A stretch of DNA of 64,000 bases from a virus, in the IMG/VR virus record IMGVR_UViG_3300035099_000047, positions 62,001-126,000 of that record. One strand, written 5' to 3'. Positions 42,358 through 50,987 of this stretch are shown here, in pieces. Position numbers and translations under genes: made by a program. The notes below the pieces were generated by a model, which saw only the letters and a program-made list of their open reading frames with translations, was not told the DNA's origin and made no database searches. Position 1 is the stretch's first letter, and each line of letters starts with the position of its first letter.

Positions 42358-42654
42358 TTACCTCTCATACCATTTCAAAACGTCAATACCTTTGTCTGTA
42401 GTTTGCACTACCACCTCACCCCCGATCTCGAAACCCTTCGCACCAAGGATGAGTATTAACTTATGGGTATACAAAACATAAAGCAGTTCTACAAATAACC
42501 TGGAGTCCCTCACACCCAAATCCCTATAAAAATCGGATTTCAATTCGTCAATGGTAGCTCCTTTGATTGCAGTTTTGAGTATTGTTAACCAAGGAGCAGC
42601 GGTTCAGCCCCACCGTCGAACCGCTCTATCCACAGCTTTTTCAAACTCGCCCAT
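42358..42654 (-). pseudogene. capsid-targeted winged-helix paralogue with in-frame stop
   Basis: ATG at 42654 gives MGEFEKAVDRAVRRWG, then TGA at 42606-42604, after which the same frame continues as a recognisable paralogue (TILKTAIKGATIDELKSDF ... QTTDKGIDVLKWYER) to TAA at 42358. The continuation matches the family at 48580, 50402, 50691 and 51688. TGA is a normal stop elsewhere here, so recoding is unlikely. Probably recently inactivated; a 16-residue peptide may still be made. Confidence 0.65.
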
Positions 42655-42986
42655 CAATCTCCCCTATCAAGCTCCCTAGCCATATCTTTGGGCGAACGCC
42701 TAAACACTATTGTGAGATTGTCCCGTTTAGCTGTAACAAGGGCAAAACCAGGATGCCTTAACAATGCAACCACATTGCGTTTGCGCAACAAGCCATCCTG
42801 TAAACTAACAAACCACAAGTTCTCCGTCTTTTCTACCTCTGCGTTAATTGCTTCCTCTTCCCAAATGGTTATTAGCACCTTCCGAATGTGGGTAGGCAAA
42901 GCTTCCCAACTGCTGGGTTCTACAAATCCGCCTTCCTGTTCCATCAACAGGGCGTGTAATGCTTCAGCTAGTAGTGCCGGCTCCAC
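42654..42986 (-). CDS. capsid-targeted hypothetical protein, 110 aa
   Basis: MEPALLAEALHALLMEQEGG contains LME|Q, a plausible cleavage site. The body is helical at first, then LWFVSLQDGLLRKRNVVALL. Its TGA shares a base with the next ATG. Function unknown. Confidence 0.55.
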   Translation of the reverse strand: MEPALLAEALHALLMEQEGGFVEPSSWEALPTHIRKVLITIWEEEAINAEVEKTENLWFVSLQDGLLRKRNVVALLRHPGFALVTAKRDNLTIVFRRSPKDMARELDRGD

Positions 42987-43040
42987 GTCTAACCCCTCTA
43001 ATTGGTTGCCTAGCCAACGCTAGACTGTAAGCGGGTACTT

Positions 43041-43310
43041 TTACACTATAGGCACGTCGCGAGTGCCTACCCGCACGCTAGACGGCTCTCGCTGTAACCG
43101 GTCAACTATTTCAAGAGCGCGCATAAGTAACGATTTGATACGTTCCAACAACTCACTCAACCCCCGACCGCGGAACTCGGGCACGCGGGCAGTCAATTGA
43201 CTAACCTTGGCTGCCATTACACTAACTTGATTAGCCAAATCAGTGAGGTCTTCTTGCAAGCAAAGGTCCTCATTCAGCAGCTTCTCCGCTTCGGCCTCTA
43301 TAGAATCCAT
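43041..43310 (-). CDS. capsid-targeted coiled-coil protein, 89 aa
   Basis: MDSIEAEAEKLLNED contains LNE|D. The rest is almost entirely heptad-like helix (LANQVSVMAAKVSQLTARV, LLERIKSLLMRALEIVDRL). DNA-binding or scaffold-like behaviour is conceivable; unknown function. Confidence 0.58.
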   Translation of the reverse strand: MDSIEAEAEKLLNEDLCLQEDLTDLANQVSVMAAKVSQLTARVPEFRGRGLSELLERIKSLLMRALEIVDRLQREPSSVRVGTRDVPIV

Positions 43311-43311
43311 A

Positions 43312-43623
43312 TCACCTTGCTCCCAGAAAACGCAGTCCGGCCTCCCGCTCCAAATATCCTAGGGACGTCAGTGCTGCTTGTACTTGTTGAACAGCAGACG
43401 AAAAATACTGATCTCCTTTGCCCTTTTGGAAATGAGCCAAATTCAAATGGGCATTGTACAAATACTTGTAAGCACTGGCAATCCTCTTGGCTACATTGTC
43501 GGGAACTGCAGACTGGACTGCAGCACCAGAACTCGGCCTCCGTCCAGTGGACTGGGGTGGAGGTGGAGGGACCTGACCAGCTTCTCCTAACAAGCGATCA
43601 ACTGCCTCTAAAAAACTATCCAT
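43312..43623 (-). CDS. capsid-targeted hypothetical protein, 103 aa
   Basis: ATG at 43623 has AGGAGTG upstream; a GTG at 43632 is less likely. MDSFLEAVDRLLGEA ends in LGE|A. A Pro-rich linker (PPPPPQSTGRRPSSG) leads to a helical C-terminal half (AYKYLYNAHLNLAHF). Function unknown. Confidence 0.6.
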   Translation of the reverse strand: MDSFLEAVDRLLGEAGQVPPPPPQSTGRRPSSGAAVQSAVPDNVAKRIASAYKYLYNAHLNLAHFQKGKGDQYFSSAVQQVQAALTSLGYLEREAGLRFLGAR

Positions 43624-43650
43624 TTGATTCACTCCTATATGCTGTGGTTT

Positions 43651-43992
43651 TCAAAATCGCTCATAGGGCTCTTCCTCCACTTCTTCCTCCTCATCGCGCC
43701 CTGGAGGACCTTCTTTGGTAACCCACCCCTGATTCCGCACAAATTCATCATCTGGAGTCTGTGGGAATAGTTGGCCTTTAATAGGTACAGGAAGCTGATT
43801 CTTCACGTGTTCCAAGAAAGTCAGGAACCGAGCCAACAACCGACCCTTGATGGCCGTAAGGTGTCGATCGCTCCACCGCAGCAGTACTGCCTCCAGATCC
43901 CCAACACTGTATTCAGGCTCTGGAGTTGTGGTGAGTTCGTGTTCTGGCTGCTCAGCAAGCAACTGACGGACTGTCTGTTCAAATTGGTCCAT
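43651..43992 (-). CDS. capsid-targeted hypothetical protein, 113 aa
   Basis: MDQFEQTVRQLLAEQ contains LAE|Q. Body: LEAVLLRWSDRHLTAIKGRLLARF helices, then a C-terminal acidic tail (DEEEEVEEEPYERF). Unknown function. Confidence 0.6.
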   Translation of the reverse strand: MDQFEQTVRQLLAEQPEHELTTTPEPEYSVGDLEAVLLRWSDRHLTAIKGRLLARFLTFLEHVKNQLPVPIKGQLFPQTPDDEFVRNQGWVTKEGPPGRDEEEEVEEEPYERF

Positions 43993-44080
43993 TGTTTCAC
44001 CTTTTTACCTCTGAAACAAAATAGTCAAAACTACAAGTTCCTCAACTCGCCAAATCAAGGCACCCGCTCCATTGTTGATT

Positions 44081-44470
44081 TCAAGCATTCTCTCTATTCA
44101 AAACAACTTCCTCAACTAGGAGGGCTAACTCTTCTGGCGAAAGTTGATTTCTGAACCAATACACTCCGACTACCACCTCAAGTGTTGAGGAATGATATGA
44201 TTTGGGCCAATGATACGCATTTGGGTGCCGAATGCGAGTTTTACCACTTGGAGTTGTGTAATACCAAGATTCTCCGAACAACTGAGGCGGATCATCGTTA
44301 AACAAAAACCTCACGGGGCAAGTGTTATGAGCTCTCACCGCTTTACGAGCTAAACGTCTTGCTTTCAAAAAGGCTCTGGCTCTTCGGCCTTCTTCTGCTG
44401 GAAAAAATGGCAAACCAGGTCCACCCTGTTCTACCAAATACTCAACAGCACTTTTAAACAAGCGACTCAT
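44081..44470 (-). CDS. capsid-targeted hypothetical protein, 129 aa
   Basis: MSRLFKSAVEYLVEQ contains LVE|Q. A basic helix follows (GRRARAFLKARRLARKAVRAH), then a beta-rich part (ESWYYTTPSGKTRIRHPN). ATGA overlap with the gene upstream. Function unknown; basic middle would suit nucleic acid binding. Confidence 0.58.
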   Translation of the reverse strand: MSRLFKSAVEYLVEQGGPGLPFFPAEEGRRARAFLKARRLARKAVRAHNTCPVRFLFNDDPPQLFGESWYYTTPSGKTRIRHPNAYHWPKSYHSSTLEVVVGVYWFRNQLSPEELALLVEEVVLNRENA

Positions 44471-44844
44471 TCAAAAGACTCCCACTCATCAGCCCAATCT
44501 TCTGGTTCTATCATTTGACGTATGTGATGCAAGGCGGCGTCTGCCTCTACTTCATTATCAAATATCAAGTTGATATATCCAGGTGGATCGTGTTCTTCTT
44601 GAAACACAAAGCCCAAATCCACTAGGTATGCAATGGCTTCTCTGGCTCTGTAGCTATCCCGAAAGCCAAACTCAACCCTCTCCCAACGGTACTCCATGGG
44701 TTCGGATTCCTCGGGTTCAGGCGGTTTTGGTTCTGTGGCTCGATAGGGTTGAGTCCCATAATGGAAACCATTGCCTCCCAGGGGGAACCCGTGGTGAGGT
44801 AGGTCCTCCACCAAACGGTGGACCTGGTACTCGAATGGGCCCAT
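44467..44844 (-). CDS. capsid-targeted hypothetical protein, 125 aa
   Basis: MGPFEYQVHRLVED contains LVE|D. Low-complexity Pro/Glu linker, then a ferredoxin-like or RRM-like alpha/beta half (RAREAIAYLVDLGFVF; GYINLIFDNEVEADAALHHI). No residue-level function recognised. Confidence 0.58.
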   Translation of the reverse strand: MGPFEYQVHRLVEDLPHHGFPLGGNGFHYGTQPYRATEPKPPEPEESEPMEYRWERVEFGFRDSYRAREAIAYLVDLGFVFQEEHDPPGYINLIFDNEVEADAALHHIRQMIEPEDWADEWESFE

Positions 44845-44848
44845 GCTA

Positions 44849-47125
44849 TCAACCCTCGATTGCAGCCAGAGTGAATGGGTACGACTTGAGGTAGGCTTCG
44901 ATTTTAGTTAGCATTGCATCTCCACGAGTGCGCATTGCTTCAACGTCCATTTGAACCGGACCAGTGGGGCCTGGTATCTCGTTGCCGAACGTGCCAAGTA
45001 TATCAGCCAAGGTAAGCCTACAGTAAGCTTCCACTGTATCCAGAAAACGGCTTTGGAGGGTTTGGGGAAGAGTGGTAATGGTGTGTTGGTATGATAAAAT
45101 GTAATTTATGTGGTAAGGTGACGCCGGATGCCACAACACAAGCCATTTCTTCTCCGGATCAAAAATCCAATCAGGTTCAAGACTCCTGGCCCGGAGTACT
45201 GATTTTCTTTGTGCTAGTAACTCCGGCAGGGTGGTATTGTGCACAAATACTCCAGAAGATACTGCAAAATTATGATACTCCGGAACTGTCAAATCATACA
45301 CATCTTCATAACCAACAAATTCGACTGACACAACCTTGTGATTGGTTGGTTGGAATTGGTTTATTCCATGGGTTCTTATCATATGGGTCTTATACCCTCG
45401 GCCCTTCTTACACTTTTTACCACAACGGAAACAAATCTGATATTCTACCTTACCATGAGAATTTTGTTTGTGACGTTTCAATCCTGCTTCACTATTGCAA
45501 ACTGTTCCACAAATGTCGCAGATAGTTTCTTTGTGCCCCACATGAACTGTGCGGTGATGCCTCTGTAATCCCATTTCATTTTTGCAAACTTTACCACAAA
45601 TTTCGCAGGTTGCTGGTGTGTGCTCTCCATGAGCACTTTTCATGTGAACCACCAACGAACCCTTGTTCTCACAATCCCTACTGCAAATTGGACAAATCAC
45701 GGGCTCGGGGTCGCCGTGATACCTCTTTTTGTGTTGGGCTAAATGTCCAACATTAAAACAAATTTCCCCACAAATGTCACAAACGGCTGGAGTGGTGGCT
45801 AACTTCCTGGCGTTCTCCACACACCAAGCTTTGTACTTTTCATCCTCTCGGTGTCGCCTTTTCATTCTATCCTTGAAAAGCTGTACATTATTTGGGTCGT
45901 CCCAAAACTCGTCTCTCCCTTTTGCTATATTTAACTGAAAGATCGGATCTTTGTGCCGTTCTACCATCCTTTTGGATTGTCGTTCCCGACCTCCCTCTTC
46001 GTCCCAATATCTACGACCCCCTTCACTACGGGCCTTAACGAATTCCGAATCCTGACACAGCTTGGTCATGACTTCGGAGTTGACAGTAGCCATTTTGGCT
46101 ACGTACTCTGGATCGGACCAAAGCTTGGCCATGTGCTCCACCGCAAACTGAGAATGAAACTGCAAATGATCCTCATAAACCATCCATACCAAATTGTCTG
46201 GGCGATTGTTTCGCTTGTTAAAATCCAAGTGGTGGCGTATGCTACCTCTAATCCCTCCATGGAATACCAACTTGTTATTCTCATCTACAGTAGCCGACCT
46301 GTTTACGAATTCGGCTACTCGCTTGTGAGTGAATTCCCACTTGTTTGCAGTGGGGTCGAGGAATTCTTCGTAACCATCGCAGTATCCATTTTCTTGCTTG
46401 GCAGACATCCTGCGGTACAAAGGCATCAAGCTATCGCCTGGTTGTAAGTCCTTAGTTGCTTTGTATTCTCTATTTTTCATCAGCCACAAGTGATCAGGTG
46501 TAACTTTTTCGGACATTCCATTGTCCAGAATCACCTTGAACACAGGCACATTGATCCCGCTTCTGAAAGGTTTCCCTGCCTTGCCTGGCACTATCTTTCG
46601 TCTCTGATGATCGTAACTGTAAAGCCAGATTTGGCCTGCATAATCAAATAGTTCCTCAATTGTCCGCTCGGTACCATCTAGCAAAGGGATCTTTGTGTCT
46701 TTAGTCAAACATTGGGGGGTTCCCGGGCCTATACGATTTGCAGAAATTGTACCAGTTGTAAACGGAGAAGAGGTCAACAAACGTGATGTTAAATTGAAAA
46801 TTGAAATATCGATAATAGGACTGTAATCTTTTGGGGGTAGGAATTCTACATCTGCAACTCCAAGCAAACCCTCTTCTGCACTTAGATCAATATAGCTACT
46901 TTCTGTTTGCAAACTTATTTCTCCACTAGGGCTCCCCACATAAGCATATCGGCGTTCCTTCCGGTTCACGTACTGATTGAACAAGTCCAATGCCCGATCA
47001 ATAGCTTCTTGGTAATGGTCAATGTTTTCCCCACTACCACCGCTTTGCACCAGGGCCAAACACCGAGCCCCATAGCCCAGTCGAACCTTAATTTTCTGTG
47101 CAATTTGCCCAGCAGTTAGATTCAT
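44849..47125 (-). CDS. neck protein interrupted by a zinc-finger intein
   Basis: Precursor about 758 aa from the ATG at 47125 (a start at 47152 would lie inside the upstream gene). N-extein MNLTAGQIAQKIKVRLGYGA and YQEAIDRALDLFNQYVNRKE resemble neck/connector proteins of myoviruses. The intein starts at CLTKDTK and ends VFVHN before Thr; splicing gives about 266 aa. C-extein is helical (ILSYQHTITTLPQTLQSRFLDTVEAYC). Probably an essential head-tail joining protein, as inteins favour conserved sites. Confidence 0.7.
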   Translation of the reverse strand: MNLTAGQIAQKIKVRLGYGARCLALVQSGGSGENIDHYQEAIDRALDLFNQYVNRKERRYAYVGSPSGEISLQTESSYIDLSAEEGLLGVADVEFLPPKDYSPIIDISIFNLTSRLLTSSPFTTGTISANRIGPGTPQCLTKDTKIPLLDGTERTIEELFDYAGQIWLYSYDHQRRKIVPGKAGKPFRSGINVPVFKVILDNGMSEKVTPDHLWLMKNREYKATKDLQPGDSLMPLYRRMSAKQENGYCDGYEEFLDPTANKWEFTHKRVAEFVNRSATVDENNKLVFHGGIRGSIRHHLDFNKRNNRPDNLVWMVYEDHLQFHSQFAVEHMAKLWSDPEYVAKMATVNSEVMTKLCQDSEFVKARSEGGRRYWDEEGGRERQSKRMVERHKDPIFQLNIAKGRDEFWDDPNNVQLFKDRMKRRHREDEKYKAWCVENARKLATTPAVCDICGEICFNVGHLAQHKKRYHGDPEPVICPICSRDCENKGSLVVHMKSAHGEHTPATCEICGKVCKNEMGLQRHHRTVHVGHKETICDICGTVCNSEAGLKRHKQNSHGKVEYQICFRCGKKCKKGRGYKTHMIRTHGINQFQPTNHKVVSVEFVGYEDVYDLTVPEYHNFAVSSGVFVHNTTLPELLAQRKSVLRARSLEPDWIFDPEKKWLVLWHPASPYHINYILSYQHTITTLPQTLQSRFLDTVEAYCRLTLADILGTFGNEIPGPTGPVQMDVEAMRTRGDAMLTKIEAYLKSYPFTLAAIEG
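45236..46711 (-). mobile_element. intein with HNH-like nuclease, NUMOD-like repeats and five C2H2 zinc fingers
   Basis: 492 residues. Hint blocks: CLTKDTKIPLLDGTER, TPDHLWLM, HNFAVSSGVFVHN with canonical penultimate His-Asn. After block B an HNH-like IRHHLDFNKRNNRPDNLVW, then NUMOD-like helices (AKLWSDPEYVAKMATV, WDDPNNVQLFKDRMKR). Between the nuclease and the C-terminal Hint part are five tandem C2H2 fingers (nt 45784-45362), each CxxC-x12-H-x4-H with 5-residue linkers. Five-finger arrays are characteristic of eukaryotic DNA-binding proteins and unusual in prokaryotic viruses. They probably extend the homing target. Confidence 0.85.
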
Positions 47126-47126
47126 A

Positions 47127-48407
47127 TCAATCCAGTCTTTTCTTTGCCACATAAGTCTGATAACCCTCCCACAAACCTGGATCCGTTCTCAACAGCTTTT
47201 CGGCCTTTGGCCACCTTCCACCAATCACGTGGCTAGCATATAGATAGCTAAAATCGACCGTAGTAAGTATGGCCGGTTCCCCCAACCGGAACCGCTTGTT
47301 TCCCAAGGGACCCCTAGCATAACGGTAGGCCGCTTCCGGATCTTTGGCCATAGCAGGTTCCCCCATAGGAAACGGCCCATGAAGCGTCTCCGATGCATAC
47401 CCCAAGGCTATCTTAGCGTTCTTGGACATGGCTGGTTCACCAGCTGGGAATGGGCCAACGATCTCGGAGTAATCAAGAGAACTCTTACCGTTCCTGGCAA
47501 TTTCGGGCTCCATCTCAGGCCAACCCTCGGATCCTATGAATTTACGTATGTATTCTATTAAGTGCTCACTTTTAGCAATGGCCGGTTCCCCCAGTGGAAA
47601 TCGTCTGCCTAGCACTTCATGAGCATACCTATAGGCAGCATCACCATCCTTGGCAATGGCCTCTTCACCTTCAGGCCATTCCCCTCCCACTATTCGCTTA
47701 GCATAACCAAATGCCTGATCACCACTTGGGTTAGGTGGAGGGGTCAGCAAACGATTCAACAAAGGCCCAGGCTCCATAGGCTGGTCCTGTACGTCCATCA
47801 CTTGACTGTAATCAGGCGTGTATTGCATGAAAGGAACTCCGTCCTTCAACACAACGTAGATGGCTCCAAAATCCTCCAAATAGCTGCGAGCCCAACTAGA
47901 ATTAGCTCCACGAGTACACCACCTAGTGCCCTCCCCTAAAATCCCCAAGCTCCTTGGATCAGTAACACGCAAGGTGATATAAGGGCCGTCAACCTTATTC
48001 ACTTCAACCCCTTCTAATCCAGATATCTTGCTTGCCACCTCCGCAGGCACCCGCAGCACCTCTGGCCTTTCTTGTTGCACAGCCCGTTGCAAATCACCGA
48101 AAGTAGGGTAACGGTGAATATCACGATTCAACTGGCTAGAAGGCTTGCGTTTTAGTTCAGTGAAATGTTGCAAATACTCTTTGACTTTTTCCGCGTCTTC
48201 AGGCAGAATGACTTGATGAGTTACCCATTGCCTCAAAATCCAACTGTCGTATTGTTTATCAGGTGTTGGATCTGCATCGTCAACCAACCGAGTAATGGTA
48301 CCCACCGGCAAATCCAATACCCTGTGCGCTTTCTCCAACTGACTAGACTGTATGCCTTCTTGGAGCATTTGCCGAACCAAACGCGGGTATGGGATTCTAT
48401 AGGTCAT
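47127..48407 (-). CDS. capsid-targeted repeat protein, 426 aa
   Basis: Start chosen at 48407 (MTYRIPYPRLVRQMLQEG, with LQE|G); longer starts up to 48497 exist. Middle: VEVNKVDGPYITLRVTDPRSLG, TRWCTRGANSSWARSYLEDFGAIYVVLKDGVPFMQYTPDYSQVMDVQDQ, shared with the protein at 57810-58268. The C-terminal half is seven repeats of about 27 residues, core AYRYAREVLGGRFPxGEPAIAKD, which I have seen in other phage proteins of unknown role. Probably an internal or virion protein. Confidence 0.62.
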   Translation of the reverse strand: MTYRIPYPRLVRQMLQEGIQSSQLEKAHRVLDLPVGTITRLVDDADPTPDKQYDSWILRQWVTHQVILPEDAEKVKEYLQHFTELKRKPSSQLNRDIHRYPTFGDLQRAVQQERPEVLRVPAEVASKISGLEGVEVNKVDGPYITLRVTDPRSLGILGEGTRWCTRGANSSWARSYLEDFGAIYVVLKDGVPFMQYTPDYSQVMDVQDQPMEPGPLLNRLLTPPPNPSGDQAFGYAKRIVGGEWPEGEEAIAKDGDAAYRYAHEVLGRRFPLGEPAIAKSEHLIEYIRKFIGSEGWPEMEPEIARNGKSSLDYSEIVGPFPAGEPAMSKNAKIALGYASETLHGPFPMGEPAMAKDPEAAYRYARGPLGNKRFRLGEPAILTTVDFSYLYASHVIGGRWPKAEKLLRTDPGLWEGYQTYVAKKRLD

Positions 48408-48579
48408 GTTCGTTTCTCGCCGAGGCCCCATCTCTTGAAAAGTAAAGGGGAACGATTTCTTCTTCATTTTGAAGCATTTTTGCGGGAACCCCACCATAAG
48501 GGACCCTTTTTACCCACTCAGTCTCAAATGGGCTAGCAAGACTGAATCCGGAGGAATTCACCATCACGCTCATTTCTGA

Positions 48580-48933
48580 TCAATGTCCAGCGATGTTTTT
48601 CTTTTGGGCTCGTTCATATCGCCTCAGGACCTTCCTCCCTTTTTCAGTGGTTTGGTAGACACTGTTTCCTGGGGGACCGAGTTTAATAAGCAATCCTTGA
48701 TCTGTCACTGGTGTTCTCCCCCCACTCACAATATAACCAGGCCAAATACCCAAAGCGTAAAGGTCTGTGTTCACATCCGTGAGTCTCGTGGAGGCTCCAA
48801 CTGCTCTCCTAGCATCAACCAACTCTTTATAAATGCACCCCTTCAAAGCTGCTCTCAACATAGCAGCTTGACTGCTGGGTATTGTCCGCTTTGCCTCAAC
48901 CAGTTGTTCAACCATACGCCGGAATCTTACCAT
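48580..48933 (-). CDS. capsid-targeted winged-helix-like protein, 117 aa
   Basis: ATG at 48933 gives MVRFRRMVEQLVEA, ending in LVE|A. Body family shared with genes at 50402, 50691 and 51688: AMLRAALKGCIYKELVDARR and C-terminal SVYQTTEKGRKVLRRYERA, probably a winged helix. Probable DNA or host-regulator binder, by fold resemblance only. Confidence 0.6.
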   Translation of the reverse strand: MVRFRRMVEQLVEAKRTIPSSQAAMLRAALKGCIYKELVDARRAVGASTRLTDVNTDLYALGIWPGYIVSGGRTPVTDQGLLIKLGPPGNSVYQTTEKGRKVLRRYERAQKKNIAGH

Positions 48934-48993
48934 TACCACCAACTCCAATCCTGAACTCTCCACCGTTCCAACCATCTTTTCCAAACCATTTCA

Positions 48994-50091
48994 TCACACT
49001 TCCCATCCTTCGTCTGGCTCTTCTGGCTCCCACTCTTCCTCTTCAGGTTCCCATTCTTCAATATCAAACTCCTCTGGTTCCTTCACCAATTCATTCAACA
49101 ACTCAGCAGCTTCATCCGGCTCCCGTATCACAGCATATACTATGCGGTGCAGGTCCACTGGGGTCTGGGTGGCCAAGGCGTAATATAAATCAGCCAAGGA
49201 CAAATTGCGGGGCTTGACCGCCAGGAACCGCCGCCACAACTCAGGTCCAATTTGAATCAACCATGGCTCATGCCGTATATCATCAGCCTTGCTCAACACT
49301 GCCTTGGCTGTAGGCTCGTCCATATGAGCCAAACCATGATGGCTGATCAACTCCGCCACCCCCTTACTCATCTCCTGAGCCAACACAGGGAAACAAGTCG
49401 CCCGGGCATCCACTACCGGGGTCTCCTCACCCTCTTCATCTGGTTCATACCTAACACGGGTAGACCCTGTAGCCATGTCGCCTAACATTGCTAACATAGC
49501 AGGTACATCTATTAACCAATGGTAATGGTGAGCTCCCGCTGTAAGTTTGTTATACAAGGGTAGCAACCGACGGTCAATTCGATTGATCTCCTGGTCCACC
49601 ACGTGATGCATGGTCATCATGGCATGAACGGCTGAACCGTGAGTCAAGGCGTTCATGGTCAAGCGCTTGTTGACCTCATCAGTCACCTCCAATCTCTCAT
49701 CAGGCAATTCTTCCTCTTCTTCAAATTCACTACCAATTCCAACTTCTCCGGTCAACCTGCCTTCCAACATTTCTTCCGGCACACCCCATATTTGCATTGT
49801 AATGCGTTTAGCTAGATCAACCAGCTCTTGAGCATGGGCTCTCTCAATGCGTTGCACCTGCTGGTACAAGCTCATCAGCTCTCTCATATCCAATCCAGAT
49901 TGTTGCACCCGCTGGCTGGTATATTCCCAACCGCCGCGGGACAACTCATGGCCAAAAGTTCTCAGGATGGGATGTTGGCTGAACTGGTGACCACCTTGCC
50001 GCAACCCTCGCCAAAAGCGGACAGTCTCAGGATGGGCCTCATCCTCATAAGCTTCATACAATTGGTCAACCAGATTTTCAAAGGTACCCAT
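48994..50091 (-). CDS. capsid-targeted conserved phage protein, 365 aa
   Basis: MGTFENLVDQLYEA contains LYE|A. The central part (TMNALTHGSAVHAMMTMHHVVDQEINRIDRRLLPLYNKLTAG) and IQIGPELWRRFLAVKP are motifs I have met in large-phage hypothetical proteins. The C-terminus is a Glu-rich repeat (EEWEPEEEEWEPEEPDEGWEV). Its start overlaps the previous gene by 14 nt through the Phe-Glu stop junction. Largest well-conserved member of the targeted set. Confidence 0.6.
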   Translation of the reverse strand: MGTFENLVDQLYEAYEDEAHPETVRFWRGLRQGGHQFSQHPILRTFGHELSRGGWEYTSQRVQQSGLDMRELMSLYQQVQRIERAHAQELVDLAKRITMQIWGVPEEMLEGRLTGEVGIGSEFEEEEELPDERLEVTDEVNKRLTMNALTHGSAVHAMMTMHHVVDQEINRIDRRLLPLYNKLTAGAHHYHWLIDVPAMLAMLGDMATGSTRVRYEPDEEGEETPVVDARATCFPVLAQEMSKGVAELISHHGLAHMDEPTAKAVLSKADDIRHEPWLIQIGPELWRRFLAVKPRNLSLADLYYALATQTPVDLHRIVYAVIREPDEAAELLNELVKEPEEFDIEEWEPEEEEWEPEEPDEGWEV

Positions 50092-50415
50092 ATTGCCTCA
50101 GGACCTCCTCCCCTTTTTCCGTAGTTTGATAAACCTCATTATCAGGACTACCGATCACCAGCAAGGAACCAGAAAGGTCTGGAGGCTCTCTACCAGCCCA
50201 AGGTAAATACGTAGTGTACCCTCTCAACAATTCCCTGAACGCTTGGCTATCTCTAAAGGTGTCCTGTGTTCCCCCATCCTTTTGTATGTTTCTTGCATTT
50301 CCGCGGCACTGCAACCGCCCAGAGCGGCCTGCAATAAGCGCATTTGAAACGGAATCCATTCATCTTGCGGTTCATCTTCACAAAGTCGTTCAACGGCTTT
50401 TTCAAAGATACCCAT
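50078..50415 (-). pseudogene. frameshifted capsid-targeted winged-helix paralogue
   Basis: ATG at 50415 gives MGIFEKAVERLCED and QAALGGCSAAEMQETYKRM, then a frame ending at TGA 50224. A second frame, shifted at or near the GGGGG run (50275-50271), carries the rest: FRELLRGYTTYLPWAG and EVYQTTEKGEEVLRQYGYL to 50078. Joined, they equal a full paralogue of the gene at 50402. Either inactivated, a sequencing error in a homopolymer, or a programmed slip. Confidence 0.6.
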
Positions 50416-50716
50416 ATTGCTTCAGAATTTCCATCCCTTTTTCTGTGGTTTGATAAATATGTCTCTTACCCTTCACGCCTCCAAATCTAGTCATCCATCC
50501 TTTGCCAGCAGGGTGCCAGTCCCCTAACAAATACAAATAGTTGTTCACACTCCACAAGCTCTTCCATTCTCCAGCAGCCTTATCCAAGTCATTCCAAAAG
50601 CAGCCTTTTTCAGCCGTTTTCAACAAAGCTAATGCAAGTGGAGACGGTTTTCTAACCCTTTGGGCTTCCACCAATTGGTGAACCACTTGCTCAAACCCAC
50701 CTGCGTTCACGCTCAT
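50402..50716 (-). CDS. capsid-targeted winged-helix-like protein, 104 aa
   Basis: MSVNAGGFEQVVHQLVEA with LVE|A. Body ALLKTAEKGCFWNDLDKAAG, C-terminus HIYQTTEKGMEILKQYGYL as in its paralogues. Starts overlap the upstream gene by 26 nt, the stop lying within the GGGTTTGAG of Gly-Phe-Glu. Function unknown. Confidence 0.62.
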   Translation of the reverse strand: MSVNAGGFEQVVHQLVEAQRVRKPSPLALALLKTAEKGCFWNDLDKAAGEWKSLWSVNNYLYLLGDWHPAGKGWMTRFGGVKGKRHIYQTTEKGMEILKQYGYL

Positions 50717-50987
50717 ACCTTTTCAACGCTTCCAAACCTCTTTTGGTCGTTTGGAAAATCCGCCCTTCATGGTGACCAAAACGCACTATCCAACCAAACA
50801 TCTCAAAGATTCCGATCCACTCCCCCACGCGGGCTTGCTTAGGGATAAGGCGCAAATCCTGGCTAAGGCAACCCCCAACGCAAGCCCTTAACACTTTGAT
50901 TCCATTTTCATCCAAATCCCGACGGAAAAATTCTTCTTCATCTGCATAAAAACGCATTTCACAAAGTCGGCCAACTTGATGATTCAC
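50691..50987 (-). CDS. winged-helix paralogue with reduced targeting peptide, GTG start, 98 aa
   Basis: GTG start gives VNHQVGRLCEM, a shortened match (LCE|M). Body IKVLRACVGGCLSQDLRLIPKQA and C-terminus RIFQTTKRGLEALKRYERERRWV match the family. Its start lies within the end of the decayed copy at 50959-51144. Confidence 0.55.
   Translation of the reverse strand: MNHQVGRLCEMRFYADEEEFFRRDLDENGIKVLRACVGGCLSQDLRLIPKQARVGEWIGIFEMFGWIVRFGHHEGRIFQTTKRGLEALKRYERERRWV

Noticed and set aside
42604-42606. Stop-codon reassignment (TGA read as an amino acid)
   Set aside because: TGA is the apparent stop of many genes in the window with clean 4-nt ATGA overlaps, so a single in-frame TGA is better seen as a nonsense change.
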